From: Rhizomucor pusillus
Taxonomy: Eukaryota; Mucoromycota; Mucoromycetes; Mucorales; Lichtheimiaceae
Direction: 5' to 3'
Assembly (NCBI GenBank): GCA_900175165.2
Contig: FWWN02000704.1
Location: forward strand, 186,001-250,000
Length of the DNA: 64,000 nucleotides
Below the pieces are notes generated by a model. The model saw only the letters and a list, made by a program, of their open reading frames with translations. It did not search any database and was not told the origin of the DNA. Every line of letters begins with the position of its first letter. Within the stretch, counting starts at the first letter, position 1. Shown one piece after another: positions 47,178 to 59,143 of this stretch. The translations under genes were made by a program, and so were the position numbers.

Positions 47178-47732
47178 TGATATCTTTGAAAAAAAAAAGG
47201 AAAGGAAGAAAGGTCACGCAAATTTCAACGACCCCACCTATCTCTACATGCTCAAATGTTGTGAATTAGTAGGCAGCAGGACGTCCCTTAGCATCAGTTA
47301 TGCATAAATTGAATATTTCTTGCCTCTCCATCATGCCAAAAGTATGTGCGCTTTACACTTTTATAGAAAATGGAGCCAGCTGGTCGCCGCCATAACGACA
47401 GAGATCAATGCTCTGTTTGACCTACGATCAGGTACAGTATCTTGCGTGGATATACTATGAATTCCGTTATTGTGGAACTCCTGGGATCTAACGCATGCCT
47501 CCAGGATGATGCATCTCCTTCAATTCCCAAAAGACATGCATTTATCTATTCATGGGCAAATAGACACTTCGGAGTCGGTTCTATAATCCAAGGAACGCTT
47601 TCAAAAAAGAAAAGGCACAATATGAGCTGGGATACATATATGTCCAATCTACAAGGATCGTTAGCAGTGTGATTTGAGAGCTTGTGGCAAAACTGTTGAG
47701 TTATTGTACAATCAATTGTATACAGATGGTAT
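47178..47732. other. Interval between small peptide gene and ADAM gene
   Basis: About 555 bp, the small-peptide promoter and ADAM 3'-UTR. No coding or repeat feature identified. Confidence 0.45.
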
Positions 47733-50604
47733 CTATGAAGGAGACTGCTGGGCGCGTACAGTGTGTGCGGGTGGTGCAGGAGGTGGCGGCGTGGGTGACG
47801 AGGATGGTGGTTGCGGCGGAGGTGGAGGAGGACCATTGTACGGTGTTGGATCCACCCAGCCGGATGTAGCCTGTTGGTAGCTTGGCGGCGGCATTGCAGG
47901 ATGGCGCGACAATCTATTAGCAGCTCTGTGCGGCGGCGGCGGTGGAGGTGCAGGAACAATCGCAGGTCCAGCACGCATGGGCTGAAGCTTTCGCCTGCGC
48001 GCAATGTATCCTTGCCAGCAGCAACATCCACGGAAGAAGCACCAACATACCAGCAGGATCAGGATGATAGCAAGGACAACGCCCACGGGGATAGCGATTG
48101 CCTTGTTGTTCTGAAGCCAAATGAGCGCGCGGTGAGCAGCGCTACCGTAATCGCAATCGCCGTTGGAGCAGACGCCCCCGAGGCCGCAAGGCGTGCCGTC
48201 AAGAAAATGGCCCGTGAAAACGATGCATGACGATGTGTTGGATGCTGAGCACACAATGTTGCAGCTCGATCCGAGGGCCGAGCACGCGCCCGTTATAGAA
48301 AGACCAGATCCACGGTCAATGCATTGCTGGTCACGCGACGTGCATTGACCACTTGCGCATTGGAGTCCGTCGTTTCCGCACGAAGTGCCGTCTTCCACAT
48401 GTTGATCTTCAGGGCAGTCGCCCGAGGTACCCGTGCACATTTCTGCAACGTCGCACTCGTTTTCTGCTGGACGACAAGTGTACGTCGATGGCTGCAGCTG
48501 GCAATTGTTGCAACATAGATCCGTGGCATCGCTGCATATCAATCATGAACGTTTAATGATGTACTAAATAAAAGCGTTTAATTGTCGCTTACTCGCACAC
48601 AGCACCGTTGATGAATTTGCAAGTGCTTGCATCGCAGCAGGTACTGTTTTTGCCTCCCGGATCGCAATCCTCGCCGTCTTCTTTAATACCGTTGCCACAC
48701 ATTTGCAGAGTTTGAATAGTTCTGGAGCCGGGAGCTAGTACAACAATAAAATAAGCAACTTTTTTTCGTTGATACACATGTTGCAGAACCACTTTACATT
48801 CGAGGCATGTTCCCAGAGTAGGGTATAATCCACAAATGGTGGTTATCGAGCACGGACTGAACGAGTTGCTGGAAACGTTGTTGGTTGGGTTCATGATGTA
48901 TGTGCCACTTGCATCGCACGTTGTGTCGCTAAGTGGGCAGCAAGAACAGGATGAGCCGCTGCATGGACAGGTATCTGACGTGCAGTCATGGATGGCACCG
49001 AATCCATGCCCAATCTCGTGAGCAACCACCTTCCATTCATCCCGGACTGTAGATTTTTTTTACATTTAGAGGTTGCCCATCATATTCTGATCGAGTACTT
49101 ACTGATAGACGATACACCGGTGCCAGATACATATTGGGTCACGCCATTCGAGGTCTGCGACGAGACATCCGAGTTGCACAGCTGCCTCAACCACGCAATT
49201 CCTACCTCTAATCCGCTAACCCACAGAGTCAGATTTACAAAGAGAAAACTAGACATTCTCACTGCTGTTGCGATACCTTGAGCAAGCTGTCATGAGATGA
49301 TACAACGCAGCACCGTCGTCACTGTAGTAAGAGCGCCACAAGCTGAAATCGCTGAGCCGTTCGCTTATTGTGTAGGAAGACGAGCATGCTCTATTCCATG
49401 AAATGGACGTATCGTCCGAGCACTCCTCTGGCATGATGGTAATGTTGATTAATCCAAGCCGAATGTTGAAGGTATCCTCGTAGACGGCCGACGCGCTGTT
49501 CCAGTCATTGATGATCTGGTACCGTGCCTCTTCGATGGAGCCGTAATACTTTGTGTACGTACAGTCTGCTGCCGCCACCATATATGCAACTAGAAAGGAG
49601 GTAAATGATCGTGGTTAATCAGATATATACAAAGGATGATGCGATTACTACTTTTCCCAATACTTGCTCATGGTCGACGAGGGGCAGCCTGTGGTATCGC
49701 GCTTTACCATCCCGGGAAACGCATTGACACGTTGCTGCTGCGGGGCTGAAAAAATCCCCCACCATTCCTCCTGCTGCTTTGGTACTCGGTCAAACACCAC
49801 TCCATCATCTATGCTAGGTTGCACAACAGGAAGCGTCAACGTGTCAGAGTCGCGATAGATAACCATGGCGGCAGCGCTGTCATCCGCCAGTTCCGCATCG
49901 TCGTCGCGCTTTGCGAGCTTGTAGTTCCTGAGTGTCTTAATGTGATACATGTCGCCACGAGCTTGGAACGCTCCCTCAAATATGGGGTATGCAAGCTCGG
50001 ATCTATGTGCGTATTAGTCACGGGATGTAAAAAATTGCTACATTGGGATAATATATATTTACCCAGTGAGGTCCTGGCGCACGATTATGCGAGCCCAGCC
50101 AAGAACACCTTTCTCCTTGTTTTTGTCACCGGCTGCTGCGCTACCATGCTCCCACTGTCGTTTGGCATGGGCAGACTCTGAGAGAACGTGGCCTCGGTAG
50201 ATTCGAAACGACTCGGGACGCAGATCGCTGTTTACTGGGTGGAAGAGGTCCAGGTTTGGCTCGAGATGCAGGTGGAATGTCTGGTTGTATGCGTTGAGCT
50301 GCAACCGTACGAGGTCGTCGTGCTCGAGTGAGCTCGGTCGTGAAGGTACAATGCTCGGGTTCCGCGAAAGATCCCGCTTTGCATAAAATTTGTCAGGGCG
50401 AGGGGCAATTTCGAATTGGATACTCTGCAGCTTCTCCACACGCAACAATCGACGATTATCGTAACTGCGGCCTTCAATGGGCTTAGCAGCAATTCTTCAT
50501 CCATCGATTCTATTTGCTTTTTTACCTAGGACGCCGCTGCTGTTAGCGATGGCAATTAAAAGTACAATGGCATGGTAGCAAAAAGCAAGTCTTGCTCCTC
50601 CCAT
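47733..50604 (-). CDS. ADAM-family membrane metalloprotease with disintegrin domain
   Basis: Type I membrane zinc protease of the adamalysin/reprolysin clan. It starts at the ATG at 50602-50604 with a signal peptide (MGGARLAFCYHAIVLLIAIA). A propeptide of about 300 residues follows. The catalytic domain begins YMVAAADCTYTKYYGSIEEA and has the zinc site VVAHEIGHGFGAIHDC (about 48990-49030), HExxHxxGxxHD intact, followed by a Met-turn candidate (YIMNPTNNVSSN). The disintegrin domain (CGNGIKEDGEDCDPG through CDVAEMCTGTSGDCP) and a Cys-rich part follow. A transmembrane helix lies in AIPVGVVLAIILILLVCWCF, with a Cys cluster and a proline-rich cytoplasmic tail (APPPPPPP-like) at the C terminus. About ten exons. 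Fungal ADAMs are known but little studied. Substrate unknown. Confidence 0.93.
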
Positions 50605-51090
50605 TGAACAATGGTACAGCGAGCAGCAGAAAGAAGCTCGTTGCCACGAGGTTTTTGAAGACGGTTTGCCAAGCACGTTGTGCGTGTGTGTGCGCGCGCG
50701 GCTTTTAAAACAAGAGAAAGGCCGGCGGGACAGAAACAAAGGAATAATAATAAAACGGACAATGAGAAGAGAAGAACGTTCCTTTTCCGGTTTCCCAGGA
50801 TTCATACATACATAGTTCTTCAATTGGTTTTTCTTATATTATATTTTTTTATTTGATTTTTTTCTGTTTTGAAACTACAGTATACAGTTATATTATATAT
50901 ACGACTTATATCATAAAGTGGAATTGTGTATTTTCGTTTCCCGGGTTGAAGCCAATTGCCAAGCAATGTTGTGTGACACCTGACAGGATACATGGAAACA
51001 TGGAAATTCTGACTTGTTCATCCAATGATAATCTATGTACAAGAAAGGTATAAGGTACGCGTAAAAGCTGCCTTGAAATGGGAATGCTTT
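50605..51090. other. Interval between ADAM promoter and FYR-gene stop
   Basis: About 486 bp, ADAM promoter and 3'-UTR of the FYR gene. A GT/GC alternating stretch lies near 50682-50700. No gene seen. Confidence 0.45.
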
Positions 51091-53518
51091 CTAGGCAGTG
51101 TTCATGACCGTCGTTGCTGCTGCTGCTGCTGCCGCTGCTGTTGGTGCGTTGGATGGCGGCGGCGGTGGTGGTGTTGATGGAGCGGCGGGCAATTTGGTCT
51201 TGTGAGACGCTGCTGCTGTGGGTGCTGGTGGAGACATGCGGGCCGATGTCGGCGGAGAGTGCATCCCAGACATGATGACTGATGGAGACGGCAGCAGAGG
51301 TAAGGACGGGCTGGTGGAAGAAGAAGGATCTGATACTACAGACGATGAGGTGTCACTTTGATGGCAGTAATCGTTCTGTTTCCGTTGTTGTTGTTGTTGC
51401 CCCTGCTCGTGCTTCAAGGTACCGCCGCCGCTGCCGTTGCTGCCTAAGGCGCTGTTGTTGCCGTGGTGATGAATGTTCTGCAAATAAGCATGTGTCATGT
51501 ATCGACTGCTAGTGAGGCCATAGTTGACGCCGCCGAAGAGCGAACTCGGCAGCATCGGGTCGGTTCTTCGTCTGTTCCTTCCAGGCTTATTGAATCGTGC
51601 TGGCTCAAAGTTTTGCCATATGTACTGTGTACACTTGTCAGCATTTGGCAAGTCCTGGATCATCTTGGCAATGGTGTTTTTCCTTAATCCAAAGAAGTCC
51701 GGGCCCACGGGATTATGCCCGTATTCCTGGTTGCGGATGGCAAATGCACGTCTATTAGGTTGAAATGGTATAAGTCTATCTCTCCGTCTGTCTGATGATG
51801 ATCATTTTACCTCACGACGATTGTCCAGACTGTGGTGGGGGTGGGCCCTGAATAAGTGACAGGACAATCATCGGCTGTAACTTCAAACTATGTATAAAGT
51901 AATCAATGTCAGTTGGGTTTGCAATTTCCGGTTGCAGGGTCCTCTTACTTTGGGTTCGATCCCGTTATCCAGAATGCGACATGTGTACTGCGTATCACTC
52001 TTAGGGTCTACCATACTGCGATACCATCTATAGATAAAGATGTTGTGCATTAATAAGCTGGCCATGTGACATTAGGAGTTTGCGCTGCTGAATGTTTACA
52101 CATACTTGCGCACAGTGTAGTTCACGGGGTAGATGTATCTCTGATTGTGATAGTGCGGACGGTCGTAGACAACCGTGCCAAGATTGACCACTGTCCAGGA
52201 GTCGATCTCGACAGGGAGGATGTAGTTTCCGTGTTCATCGCGGTCCACTTCGTAATACGACCGCACAGCAGCAGATGTTTGCGAGGCAGCAGGTAGCGCG
52301 GGGCGCTTAATATCTGCTGCTGCAGACGCAGTGGCGGCCTTTTTGCGCTTTTTAAGACTAGGTGTGTAAATGACAGGAATGTAGCTGCTTTGATGCTGCT
52401 GTGGCGTAGGAGCCTCAGATGACGAAATTGCAGCAGCTGCTGAATGGTCATCTATACTTTTAAACGCTCCTGCTGTACGCGTAGGCGTAAATGCCGATCG
52501 TCGCTCTGTTGTGGTGGTTGCAGCAGCAACATCGTATCTCGAGTATTGGTCATAGTAGTATGTAGAATGCTGATATGCATAATCTCCTCGTGGATCAGAG
52601 TAGCTGTATCCATCCGTCATCCTGCGGCGACGTCCCAAACGATCACTTTCCTCGTGACCCTGGTGATATTGGATAGACCGGAAAGATGCTGGAGGAGGAG
52701 GAGGAGAGACACGGTACCTATAGTCACTGGTATCCAGTGTAGGCCGAGGCAGGAGTGGTTCGGGTCGACAGATTTGTGTGGTGGCAGCGCCGGCAGCACC
52801 GATAGAGCTAGGAGGAGGTAGCAGCTGGCGATGGTGTTTTTGCGTGGACTGAAAAGGAGATGACGATTCTTGTTCTTCTGCTGCTGCTTGGGATGTAATT
52901 ATATCATGTGACGAGGTGTTCCACGCCGATGCAGAACGTTGTTGCTGCTGCAGGACAGCATTGATGCCACAGCTGCATGACTGAGTTTGTGGCGGTGAAG
53001 ATGATGGTGTACTTTTGAAACAGTCAAAGTTCTGCTCCTTAAGGGCGCTATAGAACTTGTCCTTGGCCCACTTTAGAGTCTACATCTACACGTGAGCTTA
53101 CACATACATATTCGAGGACAAGATGAAGTCTTACAGGTTGCAACTCTAGATAGATCTCGACTTTATCTGTGGCTGCGATCTTGCCTTGTACCTTCACATC
53201 TTGATTATTCTTTGCCTCAAGGATCCATGATAGCAGCCCATGACCTTCCCAGACAAGGGGGCTTTTTTTTTGATTCGTTAGACTGCTGCAAGTCTCCCGA
53301 AAGTTTGCAGTGTATACTGATAGGTCGTGTTCCTGGCAAATAATGTCAGGGCTAAAAACAGAAGAGCAGCAGCTGGGGATCAGCGAGATCATACGATAAA
53401 AGAAATAGAATATGCTGTAATACCTTGACGAGCAGATTGTCCACAGACATTTTCGCAGCGATACGGGCATGATTGTACCATCGCGATCACTGGTATCTGA
53501 TACAGAAAATGCTGCCAT
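51091..53518 (-). CDS. FYRN/FYRC-domain protein (TBRG1-like, chromatin-associated)
   Basis: Contains paired FY-rich domains, found in MLL/trithorax, JARID1-type and TBRG1 proteins. Exons read upstream to downstream: MAAFSVSDTSDRDGTIMPVS (start at 53516-53518, an earlier start with another exon is possible); PDIICQEHDLSVYTANFRET; TLKWAKDKFYSALKEQNFDC with a long low-complexity linker; then FYRN (EIDSWTVVNLGTVVYDRPHY, NQRYIYPVNYTVRK) and FYRC (YRSMVDPKSDTQYTCRILDN, GPDFFGLRKNTIAKMIQDLP). The C terminus is Pro/Ala/Ser-rich with Gln runs. No SET, PHD or Jumonji domain is encoded here. The N-terminal part has no domain I can name. Function is inferred only as chromatin or transcription related. 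Confidence 0.72.
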
Positions 53519-55195
53519 CCGCGTGGTTATGGAGCCTCGTATAGTGTAGTACACTTTGACTGGATCGAAATTGATACTGTTTGAGCGCTCATGTTATGGA
53601 TGGACTACCTGTCATGCTTCTTCACCTTGTAGTTCTTTTGACATGATGATGTTTAGAGTTTCGGAAGCGGATGCAAACCAAGAGGAAAAGGGGAAAAGAA
53701 GAAAAAAAGAAAAGGCCGAAGAAAAAGAAATTAAAAAAAAAAGCAAGTTTGATGCGCCTCTTTTCCTGTGCGTGGTGCGTGCTACATGTGTATATGTGAG
53801 TGGAGTGAGCGAGTGAGTGAGTGTGTGTACGATGTGAGCCTCTGCCTTTTCCTAAACTGCACCCCCTATCATGCTCCGAAGAAAAAAGCTCGGGCCAAAC
53901 TTGACAAACCAAGATAGTTTGCCACATATTACAGTACATCCCCCAACCCATTGTCTTGACCATTCCCCCCATTATCCCTTCCTTGGGACGTCCATATTTT
54001 CTTTCATATGCATACGTAAGCCCTTTTCGTTGGGGCGTCGATCTCTTTGCATACCAGGTTGACATTGAGACTTTCACACGACCACACTTGATGCATGAAC
54101 AATCCCTGTAAAAAGAAGAAACGTCCTTTTTGCGGCCACATTGCCATGGGGACACTGACTGGCTAGGTAAAATCACAATGATTACTGCTACTAAATGGGC
54201 CAAGGTCCCCGAGGCTGCTGAAACCCCATTGAAAGCCGTTCGTCGTCCAGTCTCCGATGGACTGTACCGGATTAGGCAATCCCAAATGCTTTTCAATGTG
54301 AGATGCCCTCAATGTTGTACAACGTATCCGATGATGAAAGACGAGCCCGAACGGATGCAAAACTCACCACAACTGGTGATGCATGCAAACCAGACGGCGA
54401 CGAAAAAAGCTAATTGACTTATCTCTATTTGATCTACGTTGCTGCTATCAGCATATTTATTTTAGCTTGTAAGCCCTGTAGCAGAAATTGCGCGCGCGCA
54501 CATACACGCACGCACACACACACACACACACTCAAGTTTAACATAGCACATGATAATAAACTGACGGGCTTAAGGGAGACAAGAATGATTACATTCCGAC
54601 AAGTAACATATCTCAGTTGTTGATTTAATAAAAGGCCCTTGGACGATCCAATGACATGCAGCAAGGCAAATGGGACGTTGGCGGAGAAGGCAGATCGACT
54701 GTGCCATTTACCACAACTGTGCCGTAATCTGAAATATCCCAAAATGGTAAAGATTTCTTCAACATTTCCGCGCATCGGGGGGCAACTGGCCATTTGAGCA
54801 GCAGCGGCCCACTGTTGGAAGAAGAAAAAAAACTCTAACTTTATCTGACTGAGCACCAGCAGCAGCAGTGATGATGATGGCCGCATATAAGCTGAGATAA
54901 CGGCAAGAGGAATACAAATCATTCTTCCCGCGCAGCAACAACACCTGTCTGAAATTCGGGATGATGATGGATTAGCTTGGATAACAGGAAGGTTCTGGGT
55001 GCTGGTGCTGGTAATTTCATTCCTGACATTCCACGTCGCAGGTCATCACCTGCCACTGCTGCTGCAACAAACATTTACCTTTTCGCTGTCATACATGCAT
55101 GTTTACACTGAAAACGTTTGAAACACGAAAAAATACATATATATTTACTACAACCCGAATGTAGCATATGTAGAGTTTGGTCTGCGCCGTGTTTA
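53519..55195. other. Gene-poor interval with CA repeat
   Basis: About 1.7 kb upstream of the FYR gene. A 224-residue minus-strand ORF (53622-54296) is low complexity and not convincing. A CA-repeat microsatellite lies at about 54490-54532. I identify no gene. Confidence 0.45.
54490..54532. repeat. CG/CA dinucleotide microsatellite
   Basis: GCGCGCGC followed by an imperfect then perfect (CA)n run ending in CTC. Alternating purine-pyrimidine sequence of this kind can adopt Z-DNA. Confidence 0.85.
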
Positions 55196-55890
55196 TGTCG
55201 CACGAGCTAAACAATACCATGTTATTACGAGTTGGATGAAAGCAATCCAAACAGACAAGCAGATCGCTTCATTGCTGCATGGGAAGCCGTGGCGAATCCA
55301 ACCAAGCTTCCCGGTCGTGGCATCAAAAATGATGCTGTCGAATTAACGTCGTCGAGTAGTGTCTTGTGACTCGACTTCAGATCCACCGTCGGTTCGGCGC
55401 AGCAGCTATCCGCTCATATATCTTTGCTCCGTGATATTGACACCAGGCGATTGGAGAGTGTTTAAAAAGTTCGTCGATGATCAGGAGGTCTGCACCCACC
55501 CCCCGAAGTTGAAGCATTTTCACCGATGGTTGATCTGGGTTCCAGCTAGGAATTTCCGTCTTCTCCAAGATTTCATCATAAAGAACATTATCGGTTTCTT
55601 TGAAGACGTTAGCAATATGTTCGGATGTCAGATCAATTTGCATGGATGAGCTTGATAGCCCAGAAGCAACCCGCCATATCAACTTGTCAAGCCCTCCAAG
55701 GACAAACGTTGAGAAACTGGAGGCCGTTGTAAAGCGATTTGCTTCGGACAGACAGATAGTGATTGTGCTCTTGGCACAGACTAATCGTCTTGCTGATGAA
55801 GGAGAAGAGATCTTGCTTGACAGAGCAGTCATGCGCATTAATGACAAGGTTAAAAAAAGAGCGGGAAAAGGGCGTGATGTAGAGATTTAA
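55196..55890 (+). pseudogene. Unassigned decayed coding region (strand uncertain)
   Basis: Protein-like stretches occur in different frames. On the plus strand an ATG at 55196 opens MSHELNNTMLL, then after a frame change ESNPNRQADRFIAAWEAVAN, then FKKFVDDQEV and FHRWLIWVPARNFRLLQDFI, then NVEKLEAVVKRFASDRQIVI onward to a stop at 55888-55890. On the minus strand 55660-55377 is also open and protein-like, with RGVGADLLIIDE, which looks like a Walker B strand. Only one strand can be the original; I favour plus because its segments follow each other along the whole interval. No family is recognised. It could be a relic of a mobile element or an old gene. Confidence 0.35.
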
Positions 55891-57250
55891 AGCGCTTATG
55901 AATGGGGACAATGAAAACAATAATACAAAGATCTCTCCATTAAATGTACTCGAACAAAAGATGGGTGAGATATGAAGATACGATCCTGCTTTTATCGTTG
56001 TCGTATTTGCATGAATGGATCTCTTACGAACACTTTCGATTTGAAGACATGTCTTTATTTGTGCTGTAAATCAGATTCCTACATTAGCCCAAATTCACAT
56101 TGAGCATACATTTCATATTTATTGTGGGTTGCCGTTGACCCAATTTCAGTCATTCTGGCTCAATACTGCAAAAAAAAACCCTGCATTGTTGCCCGAGTCA
56201 ACCGGGCGTTCAGCTAAGGCGCCACCGTTTGTAAACAAAGATGCATGACGACGAGGCCGTCGAAAATCCATCTTACGCCCACGACATTGTCGTTTGTGAC
56301 ATTAAGAGTACATACTTACATTTGATGAACTCTCCCCCCCCCACCGCCCTCCGCGGAAAGCCGTCCGGAATTCTATCTATGATCTTCTGCTCTTCTTTTC
56401 TGCAGGCAGGACTTTTCATGTCCAAACCGGCAAATCATCCACATCTGGTTGCATATAAGTACAGAGATTCATTGATCTTTTCTATATTCTTCTATTTGGA
56501 GATGGAACGCCAGGCAACAATAGATTGGCCATATTATGAAATGTAGAGAGGCCATCGTTCTTCTACATCCTTGGACTCTTGATTGCAACATTTGAATTTC
56601 AACACAAATGCCAATGTAGTAATCTTTATATTAAAAAGAAATAATCAAAGTTGAATTACAAAGAAGGCAATACAGGAATGAATATGAAGAAGTCAAGAGC
56701 GAGTAGCAACTGTAGTTGATCGGGAACAAGGGAATTTCATAAGGGCATTACGTTAGCACCTTGCACTACTGCTGCATAATCATAATTGATACTTACACCT
56801 CGAAGGGTAATCCCTGAATTTACAGGGGACCAGATCGCGCACCTAGTGTTTCTGTATCAGCTTGTGTCCACCGCAGCAAAGTAAATCAGTAGACATACTT
56901 TTTACCGTGGGGTCGGTCTATTAAAATAAAGAAGCACGACAGAGGACTTGATGTGATGCATCGCGAGAGGCGGGAGAAAAGACGGAGAGGCGCGAGACTG
57001 TTGATATTTGATGTGGCAGGTCAGGACAGAGGTCATGTCGGCTACGAAGTTAAGTGTAGAAACCGTACTGCACCTCGAGAGAGCAGCTAACGTACCGGGA
57101 TGTTTGAGAGAACAGAGCCAAAGAACGAGATTTTGGATCCAGGTCCCTTTTTATATTCGCAGCTGTGATTCAATGCATTAGTTGACGTGTTCCTGCTGTC
57201 TTTGAAACTTTACACGTACTTGCATTGCGCACGTCCACCGAATCAAATAC
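55891..57250. other. Gene-poor interval
   Basis: About 1.4 kb. A plus ORF at 56241-56546 starts MHDDEAVENPSYAHDIVVCD but quickly becomes uninformative. Nothing else is supported. Confidence 0.4.
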
Positions 57251-57299
57251 GAAGCTATCCGGCTGTTGTCGTATAGACAAGAACAACAGTGAAGTGACT

Positions 57300-58660
57300 G
57301 AATACACTCTTTACGCGTGGATATTTTACATTACAGACGAAGACGCGGTCATCAACTGTCTGGCGTTCAGTTCCGCCTGTCCGGAAACGTCCTCTTACCC
57401 AAAGAGGTCATTCGTCAGATTTATCGCCGTCGTATGTATAAAATTATTGGTAGACCAAGCATCCCACCTCATACATAGCGTTCCGTCATCCCAAGAATGT
57501 AAAGCTTTCAGCGGGATACAAAGACCTGCAGGCTTTCCAGTATCACTCCAGGCAATTACAGCATTTGCCAGTGCTATATTTCGTCTCTCATCCTTACAGG
57601 GCCCTAGAAGACCTTCTGGCTATGTATACGTTCCATTACCGCTTCTCGTGCTATCAGAATTTTCTACATTTATTTTCCTTGAATCCCTTCTAAGACATTG
57701 TTGCTCTACTGATTTCCCATGATGTCCTTCAACTTACCTACGTCAGCCTTTTGGTGAGCTTATTGACCCTTCCTGGTGGTTTATAAAATCTTCTACCCTT
57801 ATAGCTAGTACTCGTTGTCTGTATTTTACTTTCATTAAGCAGATATTCCAGTTTTATCTACTCTATTAATTTCGACTTCTCTATCTGTATTAGCATCATT
57901 GATGTCTACATCTTTCCGTGTTCATGTCACGAGATCTTCAGTCGATATCTCTGGCAGATATGCATTGCATACCAAGGGTCATTGTACAGATTTATGTCAA
58001 TATTAAGCAGATATATGCTTCATAAGGGCCTTCCTCGTCGTAAAGAGCAGTTCTGAAACCAGGAGGTATGACATACACTGGCTCCGCTATTATATCTAAC
58101 GATCAGACAACTAACCCTTCGTGCTTGGTTTTGGTTGTGGCGGGTATATTCTTTGCAAACCGCTGGCATGTCGATGATATGTCAGGTTAAACTGCCGGAT
58201 TAGGCATAGATTTGATCATCCCTGCCTTGGTTTTCAGTTTCTCTTACAGTAAAAAAGAGTAAGGATTGGCCATTATTGCCATTCCTGAGACGAGCAAGTT
58301 GTAGTACAGTTTTACCGTGGACACTTGGACGAGCCCTGATGGTCTCGATATATTTGTCTTCATCCTCGTCTTCGATTTCAACAACTAAAGTATGGAATAC
58401 TTTGACCTAGAATCGTATGACACAATTAGAATGGAAAGGATGATACTCGTAGCTGTATACATTGCCTGGCACTTACCATTGGAAGAAATGTTGGCATACT
58501 TTTCCTCCGATGCGCTGCTTTGTTTCCAATATGCAGTTACTTGCAAGCGCGTTGATCTCTTTATATGCACCAGGATCTTCTGCAACAAGTTTTTTTAGGG
58601 ATATCCACGTGCCTCCTTGGGCTGGAGAGCAAAGAGTGTAATAGTCGATGCACTGCGGTC
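57300..58660 (-). pseudogene. Decayed protein-coding relic, family unknown
   Basis: Minus-strand segments read like protein but need repeated frame changes. In order: after an acceptor at about 58657, CIDYYTLCSPAQGGTWISLK then KKLVAEDPGAYKEINALASN; a normal-looking intron; VKVFHTLVVEIEDEDEDKYI then RPSVHGKTVLQLARLRNGNN; FNLTYHRHASGLQRIYPPQP; EPVYVIPPGFRTALYDEEGP; INLYNDPWYAMHICQRYRLK; and further down VIAWSDTGKPAGLCIPLKAL. Several in-frame stops interrupt the lower half. I do not recognise the family; a transposase-like origin is possible but unproven. Because each open piece is short, simple ORF calling misses it. Confidence 0.4.
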
Positions 58661-59143
58661 GTTACCGCAATTAGAGATATAGCCTATCCTATACTTATTT
58701 CTTAGCAAATCTCTGCAGAATAATTGAGTACCCATCTGGTCACAAATAAGTCAGTATGCTTTGAAGACGTATCCCATATTCTATTTATGTCATATACCTG
58801 AATTGAATTACTGGCATAATTCACATGCTTAGCTGTTTTCTCTGTATCTGCGATGTGCTAGTACTCTGAGTGTTGCGTGCTTGTAAAGCATATACCGGAA
58901 TAAATAACGTCAATTGCCTGGACAATACATCCATTCCCAAACACAAGGAAAAATGGCTTAGAAGAGTATACATAATAATACCACGTAAATATATAAAGAT
59001 AGATAGATATAATATATATATATATATATGGATAGATGGAGCGGCGGAATACATACAAAATGATTGATTGAGGGAATGTGTCGGAAAGTAACAACATGTG
59101 CGTTAAAGGAGATAGGGTCAAAAGTGAGCAGGATAAACGCGTA
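58661..59143. other. Interval downstream of GT4 gene with AT repeat
   Basis: About 480 bp, including the GT4 3'-UTR and an alternating (TA)n stretch at about 59010-59029. No gene seen. Confidence 0.45.

Noticed and set aside
53622..54296. 224-residue minus-strand ORF
   Set aside because: Composition is dominated by purine/pyrimidine runs giving Phe-rich and His/Thr-rich stretches, with no domain; it overlaps the FYR gene leader.
55377..55660. Viral-type packaging ATPase (terminase) from the RGVGADLLIIDE segment
   Set aside because: A single Walker-B-like strand is not enough; no Walker A or nuclease motif was found on that strand.
56241..56546. Plus-strand ORF starting MHDDEAVENPSYAHD
   Set aside because: Only the first 20 residues look plausible; the rest is uninformative and a possible splice gives an immediate stop.
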